DNA from: Alphaproteobacteria bacterium
GTDB lineage: Bacteria > Pseudomonadota > Alphaproteobacteria > CAAGCB01 > CAG-977
Assembly: GCA_024407875.1 (NCBI GenBank)
Contig: JAKSVT010000016.1
Coordinates: 1-51,133, forward strand
Direction of reading: 5' to 3'
Length of the DNA: 51,133 nucleotides
The notes beneath the pieces are model-generated. The model was not told the origin of the DNA, ran no database searches, and worked only from the letters and a program-made list of their open reading frames with translations. Below, piece after piece: positions 16,948 to 31,471 of the stretch. Within the stretch, counting starts at the first letter, position 1. Each line of letters opens with the position of its first letter. The position numbers and the translations under genes are program-made.

Positions 16948-18339
16948 TTAGCAATCCATTGTAGTACCACGACCCCTTGCGCTTAACAAAGAATCAGAAG
17001 TCTTAACAGTTTGTGTGTTATACAACAAACAGTTTGGTGTACAATCACATTCAGAAGCAATCTTAATAGATTTTGAAATTTTTCCTGAATTTCTCAACTC
17101 AAACATCTTTGGAACTATCTTATCACGCAAAGACCATGGATCAATTGTATTAACATAAATCTTTGTAACTGCTTCAAATCCAGCTGGCTTAGAAATACGC
17201 CACTTAATCAACACATGCCATGGAACAGCAACATCAATTGCTGGTGGACGATAATGCCATTCCTCGTTGCAAGGAATTTCGCTTCCCATAGAAGCATGAC
17301 AAGCATGAATAATATCACTCATTCCACGTACCTGTTCTACCGTCATATTCCAAGGTTGATTCTTTTCTGCTTTTGAATAAATATCTAAAGTTGGATATCT
17401 ATGTCCAAAACCTGCGAATACGATAGCATAATCATTCTCTGCAATAACTAAGTTTTGATATCCTGCATAGTTAACAGCAAAATCATTGTACATATTAGGA
17501 TATTGACGAGCCAATAAAAATTCCTGTTCATTTGCAGCACTAATTCCATCAATAGCAACTAATTGTTTATGCAAATGATCAAAAGAAGCACCTGCTGGGT
17601 TTAACCAGTTTTGAAAAACTGTAACATAACGTACATAACGATTTGACAAATAAATATCTTTTAAAGCTTTAATTGTAAAATCAATATATTGATAGTGCAT
17701 ATCTTCAGTTAATGTTCCAGAAGATGCATTTTCATCATGATCCAAACCTGGAACAAAGTGGTTCTTACCTATAATTAATTCATGGCCACCAGCAAAGAAA
17801 CTATTAGCCATAGATAATTTACGACCACTTGAAATACTATCTATTTCTTCTTTAGTCATGCCACCAATACGCATTTTTTCACTGATAACGTTTAATACGT
17901 GTTCACGGCCTTCTGGTTCAGAAATATATTCTTCACGATGGGCATTAGCCTTATCAGAAATAACAAATGCGTAGTTCTTTTCCCAATAATCATATGAAAG
18001 AATTTCAAACAAATTTGGTATTCTACGGAATTCTGCTGTTGTTTTAAACAAATCTGAAAACTTAATATTTTCTAAAACTTCAAATGATCCATCAGCTTTT
18101 TGAACTAAACGTGCTTTTTCTGGAGGATTTTTTAAATAATTAGCTGGACAAAAAGCGCAATAATCCTCAACTTCTTTTACAACACGATCAACCTTTTTCT
18201 CATCTTTTTTGTTAACAGTTGGACGTTTTCCTCTTCCAGGAACTGTCCATACTTGTGTACCTGAAAATGGATTTACTTGTTTTACAGTGCCATCAGGCAT
18301 CTTTTGTAAAAAATTTCTTTGGTAAATACTGTCGAGCAT
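16948..18339 (-). CDS. GalT-like nucleotidyltransferase, DUF4921-type family
   Basis: A 463-residue protein of the galactose-1-phosphate uridylyltransferase/HIT superfamily. It carries the family start VNPFSGTQVWTVPGRGKRP (23-40), a CxxC (61-64, CAFC) that could bind zinc or iron, and the NPPEKARLV motif. The histidine active-site motif is HLHKQ at 255-259, the HxHxQ pattern in which the second His would carry the nucleotide. Related proteins known as DUF4921 are common in Actinobacteria. The exact substrate is unknown: transfer between a sugar-1-phosphate and a nucleotide is inferred from the fold. It is divergent from a glycogen-synthase-like gene, which suggests sugar phosphate or glycogen metabolism. 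The C-terminus is Cys-rich (CDCTPNC). Confidence 0.75.
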   Translation of the reverse strand: MLDSIYQRNFLQKMPDGTVKQVNPFSGTQVWTVPGRGKRPTVNKKDEKKVDRVVKEVEDYCAFCPANYLKNPPEKARLVQKADGSFEVLENIKFSDLFKTTAEFRRIPNLFEILSYDYWEKNYAFVISDKANAHREEYISEPEGREHVLNVISEKMRIGGMTKEEIDSISSGRKLSMANSFFAGGHELIIGKNHFVPGLDHDENASSGTLTEDMHYQYIDFTIKALKDIYLSNRYVRYVTVFQNWLNPAGASFDHLHKQLVAIDGISAANEQEFLLARQYPNMYNDFAVNYAGYQNLVIAENDYAIVFAGFGHRYPTLDIYSKAEKNQPWNMTVEQVRGMSDIIHACHASMGSEIPCNEEWHYRPPAIDVAVPWHVLIKWRISKPAGFEAVTKIYVNTIDPWSLRDKIVPKMFELRNSGKISKSIKIASECDCTPNCLLYNTQTVKTSDSLLSARGRGTTMDC

Positions 18340-18512
18340 ATAAACCCCATCTAAAACTTATTAAAAAAATTTTAAAACGTATTTTAAACTGATTAAATAA
18401 AAAATCCACATTTTTATTAAAAATGAATAATTTTTTTATAAAAGATTGATTTATATATAAAAATCATTCAAAATATTTGCAGTTCAAATTTTTAGAAAGG
18501 ACTATAAATAAT

Positions 18513-19742
18513 ATGAAAGTTATGTTTGTAACAAAAGAATTCCCACCTCACGTATACGGCGGTGCTGGAGTACATGTTGAATATTTATCTCGCGAATTAG
18601 CAAAATTAATGGACGTTGAAGTACGTTGTTTCTTTGATGAAAAAAATGGGAAAAACGGAAATTTAGAAATTGCTGGTATTAACCCTGATAAAAATTTATT
18701 TAAAGATTGTCCTAAACAATTAGCTTCTCCACTTGAAGCTGCTTATAATGGTTTAGCTTTTGCTGGGAAAGATATGACTGCAGATATTTGCCACTGCCAC
18801 ACATGGTATGCTCATTTTGCAGGAATATTAGCAAAGATTTTATATGGTATTCCTTTAGTAATTACAGTTCACTCATTAGAACCATTACGTCCATGGAAAC
18901 GTGAACAATTAGGCCGCGGATATGATATGTCTGCTTGGGTTGAAAAAACAGCATTAGAAATGGCTGATGCTATTGTTGCAGTTTCACAAAGCACAAAAGA
19001 AGACGTAATTCGTTTGTTCCCTAAAATTGATCCTAAAAAAATCTCAATTATTTACAATGGTATTGATGTAAATCAATATAAAGAAATTGAAGACACTGCT
19101 GTATTACAAAAATACGGAATCAGAGCTGACAAACCTTACATATTGTTTGTAGGACGTATGACACGCCAAAAAGGCGTAAAATACTTAATTAAAGCTGCAA
19201 CAAAAATCGATCCAAATGCTCAAATCGTTTTATGTGCTGGCGAAGCAGATACAAAAGAATTGCAAGAGGAAATGACTGAAATGGTAAAAACCTTGCAAAA
19301 ATCCCGCCCTGGCGTAATTTGGATTCCTGAAATGGTTTCAAAAGATGATCCTACAAAACATGATATTATTGCTTTATATTCACAAGCAAGCGTATTTGTA
19401 TGTCCATCAATTTATGAACCATTTGGAATTATCAACTTAGAAGCAATGGCATGTAATACACCTGTTGTTGCATCTGCTGTTGGTGGAATTAAAGAAGTCG
19501 TTGTTGATGGTGAAACTGGATATTTAATTGATCCTAAATTATCAGATGTTCCACCTAATGACCCTGAAGATCCAGAAGATTTTGCAAATCGTATGGCTGA
19601 AGCTATTAACAAATTACTTCGTGACCCAGCTCTTGCAAAACAAATGGGACAAGCAAGTCGTTTAAGAGTTGAAAAACAATTCAGTTGGCAAAGTATTGCT
19701 CAACAAACTAAAGATTTATATGCTTCTTTAATAAAGAAATAA
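18513..19742 (+). CDS. Glycogen synthase, GT4 family (GlgA/GlgM type)
   Basis: A 409-residue retaining glycosyltransferase of GT-B fold. The N-terminal loop reads KEFPPHVYGGAGVHVE, the acceptor and donor loop of the actinobacterial-type GT4 glycogen synthases. Then come HCHTWYAHFAG and the VSQSTKED segment. The C-terminal domain has FVGRMTRQKGV and the donor-site E-x7-E motif (EPFGIINLEAMA). Mycobacterial relatives (GlgM) make maltose-1-phosphate from ADP-glucose and glucose-1-phosphate. Glycogen chain extension is the alternative. The frame opens at a TTG at 18477. The ATG at 18513, 11-12 bases after AGAAAGGA, matches the family start and is preferred. No branching enzyme or ADP-glucose synthase is in the window. 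Confidence 0.88.
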   Translation: MKVMFVTKEFPPHVYGGAGVHVEYLSRELAKLMDVEVRCFFDEKNGKNGNLEIAGINPDKNLFKDCPKQLASPLEAAYNGLAFAGKDMTADICHCHTWYAHFAGILAKILYGIPLVITVHSLEPLRPWKREQLGRGYDMSAWVEKTALEMADAIVAVSQSTKEDVIRLFPKIDPKKISIIYNGIDVNQYKEIEDTAVLQKYGIRADKPYILFVGRMTRQKGVKYLIKAATKIDPNAQIVLCAGEADTKELQEEMTEMVKTLQKSRPGVIWIPEMVSKDDPTKHDIIALYSQASVFVCPSIYEPFGIINLEAMACNTPVVASAVGGIKEVVVDGETGYLIDPKLSDVPPNDPEDPEDFANRMAEAINKLLRDPALAKQMGQASRLRVEKQFSWQSIAQQTKDLYASLIKK

Positions 19743-19767
19743 TTGAGCAATATATAAATAACTTTTT

Positions 19768-19804
19768 AGAGGTTGAATAGGAAACTATCCAACCTCTTCT
19801 TTTA
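19768..19804 (+). terminator. Intrinsic terminator after the glycogen synthase gene
   Basis: An 8-bp stem plus a 4-bp inner stem across one mismatch (19768-19780 with 19785-19797) is capped by a GAAA tetraloop and followed by TCTTTT. It ends the plus-strand gene facing ligA. Confidence 0.85.
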
Positions 19805-19834
19805 AATTCATTACTATAATCAATATTTAAAACA

Positions 19835-23097
<3,263 letters not shown>

Positions 23098-23240
23098 AGA
23101 AACACACTCGCTATCTTAAAATAACTTTGATGCTAGTTTAAAAAAATATTATTTAAAAAGCAAATTAAAACTTCTTGAATTACGTGAAAAATTAGAATAA
23201 TTCAATCTATATAATAAGGATTTTTTAGGTTTAAAAAAGC

Positions 23241-23843
23241 ATGAATAAAAACAACCAAATTACATTGGAATTTTATAAAAAACAAGCAAATGAATTTGTG
23301 AATTCAACTCAAAATTTAGAATTTTCAGAACTTCAAAATGATTTTATTTCTAAAATAAAGCCAAATGGAAAAATTTTAGATTTGGGGTGTGGAGCTGGAC
23401 GAGATTCTAAAGCATTTTTATCAAAAGGTTTTGATGTAATTGCTGTAGATGCTTCAAAAGAAATGTGTGAAGTTGCTAGCAAATTTACTAATTTAAATGT
23501 CATAAATGAAACCTTTCAATCTTATACCCATAATGATAACGATTTAGATGGTATTTGGGCTTGTGCTTCTTTGCTTCATTTATCAAAAAATGAGCTTCCT
23601 TCTATATTTGAAAAATATTCAAAAATGTTAAAAATAAATGGAATATTTTATGCTTCTTTCAAATACGGAGATTTTAATGGTATAACTCATGAAAGATATT
23701 ATACCTATCTTACAGAAACATCATTTAACGAAATTATCAAAGACATACACTCATTGAAGGTTTTATCTTTGAAAACTACATTTGACGTTCGTTCAGATAG
23801 GCATAATGAAAAATGGTTAAATATTTTTATGGAAAAAGTTTAG
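23241..23843 (+). CDS. Class I SAM-dependent methyltransferase
   Basis: A 200-residue soluble methyltransferase. Motif I is LDLGCGAGRDSKAF (near 46-59), with an acidic residue ending the second strand in VIAVDASKEM. A motif like DGIWACASLLHL follows near 99-110, as in small TehB/UbiE-like enzymes. The substrate cannot be told from sequence. The end overlaps the 3' end of the CNT transporter gene by 4 bases in convergent orientation, and no terminator is seen between them. The upstream region of ~140 bases to the metallopeptidase gene must hold promoters for both directions. Confidence 0.85.
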   Translation: MNKNNQITLEFYKKQANEFVNSTQNLEFSELQNDFISKIKPNGKILDLGCGAGRDSKAFLSKGFDVIAVDASKEMCEVASKFTNLNVINETFQSYTHNDNDLDGIWACASLLHLSKNELPSIFEKYSKMLKINGIFYASFKYGDFNGITHERYYTYLTETSFNEIIKDIHSLKVLSLKTTFDVRSDRHNEKWLNIFMEKV

Positions 23844-25060
23844 TTATAAAACACTCCAGCAATACAACCTGTTATTAATGTAGCTAAAAATGCAGAAAAC
23901 AAAGATTTATATGCAATTTTAGATGCAACAGACAATTTTTCTGGAACTAATGAATTAATAGATCCTAAAGCTATACCAATAGATCCAACATTTGCAAAAC
24001 CACATAAAGCATAAGAGGCTATCATAGCTGATCTATCAGAAATAGCTCCAACTTTAACAAATTCTCCCAATCCAATATAAGAAGGAATTTCTGTTAAAAT
24101 AGTTCTTATGCCTAACAATTCGGAAATTTTCAATATATCAGATGGATCAACGCCTAAAAAGAATGTAAAAGGAACAAAAGCATATCCTAAAATTTGTGTC
24201 AAAGTTATAGGGCAGATATAGTTTATAAGCATATTAGCAATACCTATTAAACCAATGATTGCAATTAACATCATACATATATTGCAAATCATTTTTCCGC
24301 CATCTGTAGCACAAGCAACAATTGTACCATTAAACGTTTTATAAGATTCAGGCTTTTCAACTTTAATATTAAAATCTTCTACATCTTCTGTTTCTGGTTC
24401 CATTATTTTAGCAATGATAACGGCAGCAGGAAGAGAAATAATAGATGCACTTACTAAATGTCCTGCAATTGTTGGAAACTTAGCTGAAAGAACAGATACA
24501 TATAATGCAAGTGTAGATGATGCAACAGTTGACATAAAACATGTAAACATCAAGAAAATTTGAGATTTCGTTAACTTATTCAAATAAGGTCTAATACTTA
24601 AAAAAGATTCTGTTCCTACAAATAAACTACATGCAGAATATATAGATTCCATTACAGAAATTCCGAAAAGTTTTCTTGATAATGAAGCGATTTTCGAAAT
24701 AATAAATGTCATTATACCTACGTAATATAAAATCCCAAACAAAGCAGAAAATACTATTATCAAAGGCATAGCTTGGAATAAAAATACAAAGCCATTTTTA
24801 TCATCTTGAACACCTAAATATCCTAAAACGAATTTTGGTCCCTCTCTTGCAGCATCAATTAATTTGTCAAAAGCTTCACTAAACCACAATAAAAAATCTC
24901 TACTGATTGGTAACAAAAAAACAGGTACAGCTATCAAAAAAGATGTTAAAAGTGCTACTAAAACTGTTCTATAATTAATTGCTTTTCTATTTGAACTGCA
25001 CAAATATGCAATTCCCATAAAGACGAAAATACCTAAAAGACTTATAATTTTTTGAGACAT
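23840..25060 (-). CDS. Concentrative nucleoside transporter (CNT/NupC family)
   Basis: A 406-residue inner-membrane protein with roughly 9-10 hydrophobic segments. It is expected to import nucleosides with H+ or Na+. Family marks are the N-terminal helical part, the gate region FQAMPLIIVFSALFGILYYVG, the nucleoside/ion site GTESFLSIRPYL (near 150-161) and the ending CGFANVGSIGIALG (near 352-365), which is highly typical of CNT proteins. It is intact and of normal bacterial length. Gln in the first binding motif (GQTE in NupC) is replaced here by GTES, so specificity may differ. A good AAAGGA ribosome site precedes the ATG. Nucleoside uptake fits a host-associated, salvage-dependent lifestyle (inference). 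Confidence 0.92.
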   Translation of the reverse strand: MSQKIISLLGIFVFMGIAYLCSSNRKAINYRTVLVALLTSFLIAVPVFLLPISRDFLLWFSEAFDKLIDAAREGPKFVLGYLGVQDDKNGFVFLFQAMPLIIVFSALFGILYYVGIMTFIISKIASLSRKLFGISVMESIYSACSLFVGTESFLSIRPYLNKLTKSQIFLMFTCFMSTVASSTLALYVSVLSAKFPTIAGHLVSASIISLPAAVIIAKIMEPETEDVEDFNIKVEKPESYKTFNGTIVACATDGGKMICNICMMLIAIIGLIGIANMLINYICPITLTQILGYAFVPFTFFLGVDPSDILKISELLGIRTILTEIPSYIGLGEFVKVGAISDRSAMIASYALCGFANVGSIGIALGSINSLVPEKLSVASKIAYKSLFSAFLATLITGCIAGVFYN

Positions 25061-25084
25061 TTATTCAAATCCTTTATTTTTTTT

Positions 25085-25119
25085 AAAAAAATATAGTGTA
25101 GTTGATTCTACACTATATT
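25085..25119 (-). terminator. Intrinsic terminator between the lipoprotein gene and the CNT gene
   Basis: A 12-bp perfect stem (25090-25101 with 25108-25119) has a 6-base loop and a T run on the minus strand. It ends the 275-aa lipoprotein gene. Confidence 0.88.
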
Positions 25120-25157
25120 CTATAAATTTAAAAGATACATTAAGCTTTAAAAATTCT

Positions 25158-25985
25158 TTATTTCAAAGGTAATGGTTTAACTTTATATTGTCCCGGAGTT
25201 ACCTGATTATTTAATGTCTTATCCAAACCAGGTTTTTGCTTCTCATTTGGATTTACATTTGTAACTACAGGAGCTTGTTTTGGTAAAACAAACTTTCTTG
25301 CTGCAGATGGGAAAGCTGTTTTCTGGAATTTCATAATCATATAACCAGAACCACCACCACGAGCATGGCCAGCAATACCGATTGAATATTGCATACCAAT
25401 TTCGCCATAATCTAAATTTACATAATCAATTGCATATACTTGAGATACTTGTGAAGTCGCAACTGTTGTAAATTGGCAAGGAGAGCCTGTATTTTCTAAC
25501 AAAACATAATCTGCAGACTTTACAAACAATTGATTTTCTGTTGTTCTGCAAACTGGTCTAATTGAATTATAATGCATGTTATAATCCAAAGCTATATTGA
25601 TAACTTGTTCATTTTTTAACAAATTAACTGTTAATAATTTTGCAGAATCAATTACTACTGTTGCAGGAGCTACACCTGCTGTAATTGGGAATTGAATATA
25701 GTTTTCAAAACACGCATGGGTATTTGGATCTGCTTCACACAATGTAACTACAGAATCTAAATTTGTATCAAACAAATTAAATAGTGCATTATACATATAC
25801 TCACGTGTCATACTATCTCGCGCAGGACCACATTGTGCTGAACGGCAAATAACAACACTAGATGGTGCTTTAGGAACAACTATAGCAGGTTCCCCAACAC
25901 CATTATTATAAAAAGACTGACATGATGCCGTTGTAGCTGCGGTCATCACCCCTAAAATCAATTTTTTATAAAATTTTACAGACAT
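25158..25985 (-). CDS. Hypothetical secreted lipoprotein with paired cysteines
   Basis: A 275-residue protein I do not recognise. Residues 1-21 are a lipoprotein signal peptide with the lipobox TASC (19-22). Several Cys residues follow (ICRSAQCGP, VTLCEADPNTHACF, VCRTTE, SPCQF), in numbers that suit disulfides in the periplasm. The central part is beta-rich, with a Gly cluster (HARGGGSGYM) near 210. The C-terminus is Pro/Lys-rich (QAPVVTNVNPNEKQKPG) and probably unstructured. It starts after a GGGGG ribosome site and stands alone, with terminators on both sides. No enzymatic motif is seen. Confidence 0.7.
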   Translation of the reverse strand: MSVKFYKKLILGVMTAATTASCQSFYNNGVGEPAIVVPKAPSSVVICRSAQCGPARDSMTREYMYNALFNLFDTNLDSVVTLCEADPNTHACFENYIQFPITAGVAPATVVIDSAKLLTVNLLKNEQVINIALDYNMHYNSIRPVCRTTENQLFVKSADYVLLENTGSPCQFTTVATSQVSQVYAIDYVNLDYGEIGMQYSIGIAGHARGGGSGYMIMKFQKTAFPSAARKFVLPKQAPVVTNVNPNEKQKPGLDKTLNNQVTPGQYKVKPLPLK

Positions 25986-26079
25986 ACTGCCCCCGCAAAT
26001 TTAAAACATTCTATTCTAAAAATTACTCCGACTTTCTTACAAAAAAGTTAAAAGTTCGAGAAACTTTGCAATTTTATAT

Positions 26080-26107
26080 AAAAAAAAGCAGGCTTTTTTG
26101 CCTGCTT
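26080..26107 (-). terminator. Intrinsic terminator after the LpoB-like gene
   Basis: An 8-bp perfect GC-rich stem (26086-26093 with 26100-26107) has a 6-base loop and a long T run on the minus strand. Confidence 0.92.
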
Positions 26108-26129
26108 AATTTTTTTTAACTTAAAAAAA

Positions 26130-26729
26130 TTACCAAGAAACTTTTTGAGCTTTTTGTTGTTTTCTTACAGTTGTATGAGCTGTAGCTAAAACTCTTGATG
26201 TTTCTACCTGAACAAACTCTACATCAAATGTGTAAATTTGATATGTTTTACCACCTACATCATTTCTATCACCAGAAATAACACCTGTAATCAATGTATC
26301 AGCCCCCAATTGTTTAGCTGCACTTACCATTGTATTTCTTGTAACTGTACCACCATATTGGCGTTTAATTTCTTTTTCTATAGCTTTATTTTGAGGATCA
26401 ATTACTTCAAAACCGTCAATTTCATTTATCAATTTTTCTTTTAAAACAGAATTCAAAGCAACTTTTGCTGAATCCATATCTAACTTATCAGTTTTATTTT
26501 CAAATTGGGCTAAATAAGTAATAGTTGTTTCATTTGGTCTTCCTGAAATATATCTTACTAATTTAGGAGCTGTTGTTAGTTTTGTTAAAATTTCATTAGC
26601 AACGTGATTAGTATCATCTGTTGTCCAATTTGCTGTAGCAATTTTTTGATCATCATCCATATAAGGATCTAAAGCACATGCTGAACATAATAAAACAGCA
26701 CACAATGAAGCACTTTTTAATAATTTCAT
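26130..26729 (-). CDS. LpoB-like outer-membrane lipoprotein (penicillin-binding protein activator family)
   Basis: A 199-residue lipoprotein. The signal peptide MKLLKSASLCAVLLCSAC ends in a lipobox (CSAC). The mature part matches the LpoB type: W-T-x-x-D and a run of helix, then strands such as TYLAQFENKTDK, EKLINEIDGFEVIDP and a later LGADTLITGVISGDR. In E. coli LpoB stimulates the transpeptidase of PBP1b. The role here is inferred from family. The frame opens 12 codons upstream, but the ATG at 26729 has GGAG 8 bases before it and gives a clean signal peptide, so it is preferred. The COG3014-type lipoprotein gene lies just upstream on the same strand, a pairing seen in other proteobacteria. 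Confidence 0.8.
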   Translation of the reverse strand: MKLLKSASLCAVLLCSACALDPYMDDDQKIATANWTTDDTNHVANEILTKLTTAPKLVRYISGRPNETTITYLAQFENKTDKLDMDSAKVALNSVLKEKLINEIDGFEVIDPQNKAIEKEIKRQYGGTVTRNTMVSAAKQLGADTLITGVISGDRNDVGGKTYQIYTFDVEFVQVETSRVLATAHTTVRKQQKAQKVSW

Positions 26730-26795
26730 CAAAAATCTCCTTTTTAAATTTTCGTTTGAAATCAATTATAGATAATGAGTGTAAAATGTCAAAGG

Positions 26796-28079
26796 TTATC
26801 GTGATAATTTTTCAGGAACATAAAAATCTAAAACAATTGTTCCGTCTTTTTTTGCCAAAACTTTTTTAGTTGCAACGACATTTTCATTATGACTAATTTC
26901 AATTTCATATTCACCATCTTTTTTAATATCAAATCTTTGCAAATAAATATTTGATGGCATAATTTCAACATATCTTAAATCAGCTTTCTCTGTTAAAGAC
27001 CATGCTGAAACGGAAAGATCAAAAGCCAATCTTGCACAAATCATACAATCTCTGTTTTTTCCAGCAGCAGCTGATGCAACAGCAATAGCTGTTACATATT
27101 TAGGTACTACTCTAGCTATTTTTGCTGATAACCTAGCACCATATCCATCCATAAATTGTTTATATGCTAATTCTGAAACAGGAGAAATTAGAGCCATATC
27201 CTTTTTAAATATAATTTTTCCATTTTTCTTTATATTTAATTTAAATTTTGGAGCTACTTTAGGCTTCTCAATTTTTTCCATATCAAGCATTCCACCACCA
27301 ACACCAAAAAGTTCTCTATAAAACAAATCATTGGTTATTGATTTTGGTAATTTTTCTTGAGTTGATATCTTTTTAGCAACAGTTCCCTGTCTTAAAACAA
27401 TATATAAGTTTGGTTCAGGTTCGTTTTCTTTTAACTCTATAAAATTCTTAAAAGCTCTTATGTGATCATTATTTTTAAATGAATCTAAATTTGAATAAGC
27501 ATTATCAAAAATTCTTCTCATAGATGCATAGATTTGTTTTCTTTTTTCAGGTTGAATAACGCTAACCCAAGCCTTTTGAAGCATATCCATATATGCTTCT
27601 TCAGCATTATTCACAAAAGCATCCCAATCTTTTAAAGTCGCATTTAAGCCTTCTGAATATTTTTCATTTTCTTCATCCAATTGATGCAATTGCATAACAG
27701 TTAAAGCAATAAAGAATCTTACTAAAGAAACTTCATATTTAGCTCCTGAATAATCATCTATGCTTAAGCCAACTACTTGCTTTCCTATTTTTTTAGATGC
27801 CGATGCGGTTCTTAATTCTAAGCTGAAATCTTTCGCTTTTTGAAAAGCTTCTAAAGCTTTTTCAAAATCATTATTTAAATAATATGCTAAACCAACATCA
27901 AAGGCTTTAAGAAATCTATCTTTTTTGTCATCATAGAAATCTTCATTTATAGCTATATTTTTTGCAGCTTCATAATTACCATTATCTACAAAATCTATCA
28001 TTTTCAGTGCTTGTTCATGAGAATTTGCACATCCAAACAATAAAAATACGAAGCCTAATAAAAAAAGCTTTTTTTTCAT
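26796..28079 (-). CDS. COG3014-type lipoprotein with tetratricopeptide-like N-terminus
   Basis: A 427-residue lipoprotein. The signal peptide ends FGC at the lipobox LFGC (about 14-17). Residues 25-95 have TPR-like helices (NYEAAKNIAI, DVGLAYYLNNDFEKALEAFQKAKDF). Then come the family motif DDYSGAKYEVSLVRFFIAL (about 112-130) and a C-terminal region with beta strands. The COG3014 assignment rests on this motif and on the gene pairing with an LpoB-like protein. A role in envelope or cell-wall synthesis is inferred from context. The ribosome site is weak. The next gene upstream is dapB, 21 bases away, so expression may couple lysine/peptidoglycan precursor synthesis with envelope factors. Confidence 0.7.
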   Translation of the reverse strand: MKKKLFLLGFVFLLFGCANSHEQALKMIDFVDNGNYEAAKNIAINEDFYDDKKDRFLKAFDVGLAYYLNNDFEKALEAFQKAKDFSLELRTASASKKIGKQVVGLSIDDYSGAKYEVSLVRFFIALTVMQLHQLDEENEKYSEGLNATLKDWDAFVNNAEEAYMDMLQKAWVSVIQPEKRKQIYASMRRIFDNAYSNLDSFKNNDHIRAFKNFIELKENEPEPNLYIVLRQGTVAKKISTQEKLPKSITNDLFYRELFGVGGGMLDMEKIEKPKVAPKFKLNIKKNGKIIFKKDMALISPVSELAYKQFMDGYGARLSAKIARVVPKYVTAIAVASAAAGKNRDCMICARLAFDLSVSAWSLTEKADLRYVEIMPSNIYLQRFDIKKDGEYEIEISHNENVVATKKVLAKKDGTIVLDFYVPEKLSR

Positions 28080-28100
28080 TAACTATCTACTAATTAATAA

Positions 28101-28871
28101 TTAAGAAAACAAAACATCTTGCATTGAATAAAGACCTGCAGGCTTACCATAAATCCATTTAATTGCTCTAACAGCGCCTTTAGCAAAAACTAATCTTGAA
28201 GAAGCTTTATGTGTTAATTCAACTCTTTCACCTTCTCCTGCGAAAACAATAGTATGATCTCCAGCTACATCTCCACCTCTTAATGAAGCAAAGCCAATTT
28301 CACCTGTCTGTCTTGGGTTATTAGTTCCCATTCTTCCCAATTTTGCAGCTTTTTCCAAAGATACTTTTCTTCCTGCTGCAGCAGCTTTACCAAATGCCAA
28401 AGCTGTTCCTGAAGGAGCATCCTTTTTATATCTATGGTGCATTTCTACAATTTCAATATCATAATCTTCATCCAAAATTTCTGCAGCTTTTTGAACCAAA
28501 TTCATTAAAAGACTTACACCTAAACTCATATTTGGAGCAAAAACAATAGGTGCTTTTTGAGAGCATTCTTGAATAACCTGTTGTTGTTCTGCTGATAAAC
28601 CAGTTGTTCCAATTACTAAAGCTTTTCCTAATTCGGCAGCAACTTTTGCATTATCAACTGAAACTTGAGGAACAGAAAAATCAACTACAACATCAGCTTT
28701 TAAATACAAATCTCTAATATGATCATATACTATTCCATCGCCTAATCTTGTTCCAATTAAAGGAGATCCTTCAATTTCTGTACCACCAACCAATTCTTCT
28801 TCTGCTTTTTTAATTTGGGCACATAGTAATTGACCCATACGTCCACCACAACCAACAACTCCAACCTTCAT
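28101..28871 (-). CDS. dapB: 4-Hydroxy-tetrahydrodipicolinate reductase
   Basis: A 256-residue NAD(P)H-dependent enzyme of lysine and diaminopimelate synthesis. The N-terminal dinucleotide site is VGCGGRMGQL (6-15). The catalytic EMHHRYKKDAPSGTAL segment (about 152-167) contains the His pair and the Lys that bind substrate, and NMSLGVSLL precedes it. The length is normal for proteobacteria. GGAG lies 7 bases before the ATG. The gene probably leads a transcript that continues into the COG3014 and LpoB-like genes. Confidence 0.97.
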   Translation of the reverse strand: MKVGVVGCGGRMGQLLCAQIKKAEEELVGGTEIEGSPLIGTRLGDGIVYDHIRDLYLKADVVVDFSVPQVSVDNAKVAAELGKALVIGTTGLSAEQQQVIQECSQKAPIVFAPNMSLGVSLLMNLVQKAAEILDEDYDIEIVEMHHRYKKDAPSGTALAFGKAAAAGRKVSLEKAAKLGRMGTNNPRQTGEIGFASLRGGDVAGDHTIVFAGEGERVELTHKASSRLVFAKGAVRAIKWIYGKPAGLYSMQDVLFS

Positions 28872-28960
28872 ATCAATTCTCCTTAAGTTATTTTATACTT
28901 AAAGTTTATACCCAAATTATTTACAAATCAATAAAATCGCCCCTTTGTTTTTTTCTTTTT

Positions 28961-28998
28961 AAAAAAAATTGATGTGGCTATATTTCAAGCCACATCAA
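28961..28998 (-). terminator. Intrinsic terminator after gyrB
   Basis: An 11-bp perfect stem (28969-28979 with 28988-28998) is followed on the minus strand by eight T. It separates gyrB from dapB. Confidence 0.92.
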
Positions 28999-29027
28999 TC
29001 TATAAAATTCACAAATATACTAATTAA

Positions 29028-31460
<2,433 letters not shown>

Positions 31461-31471
31461 TCACCTTCCTG

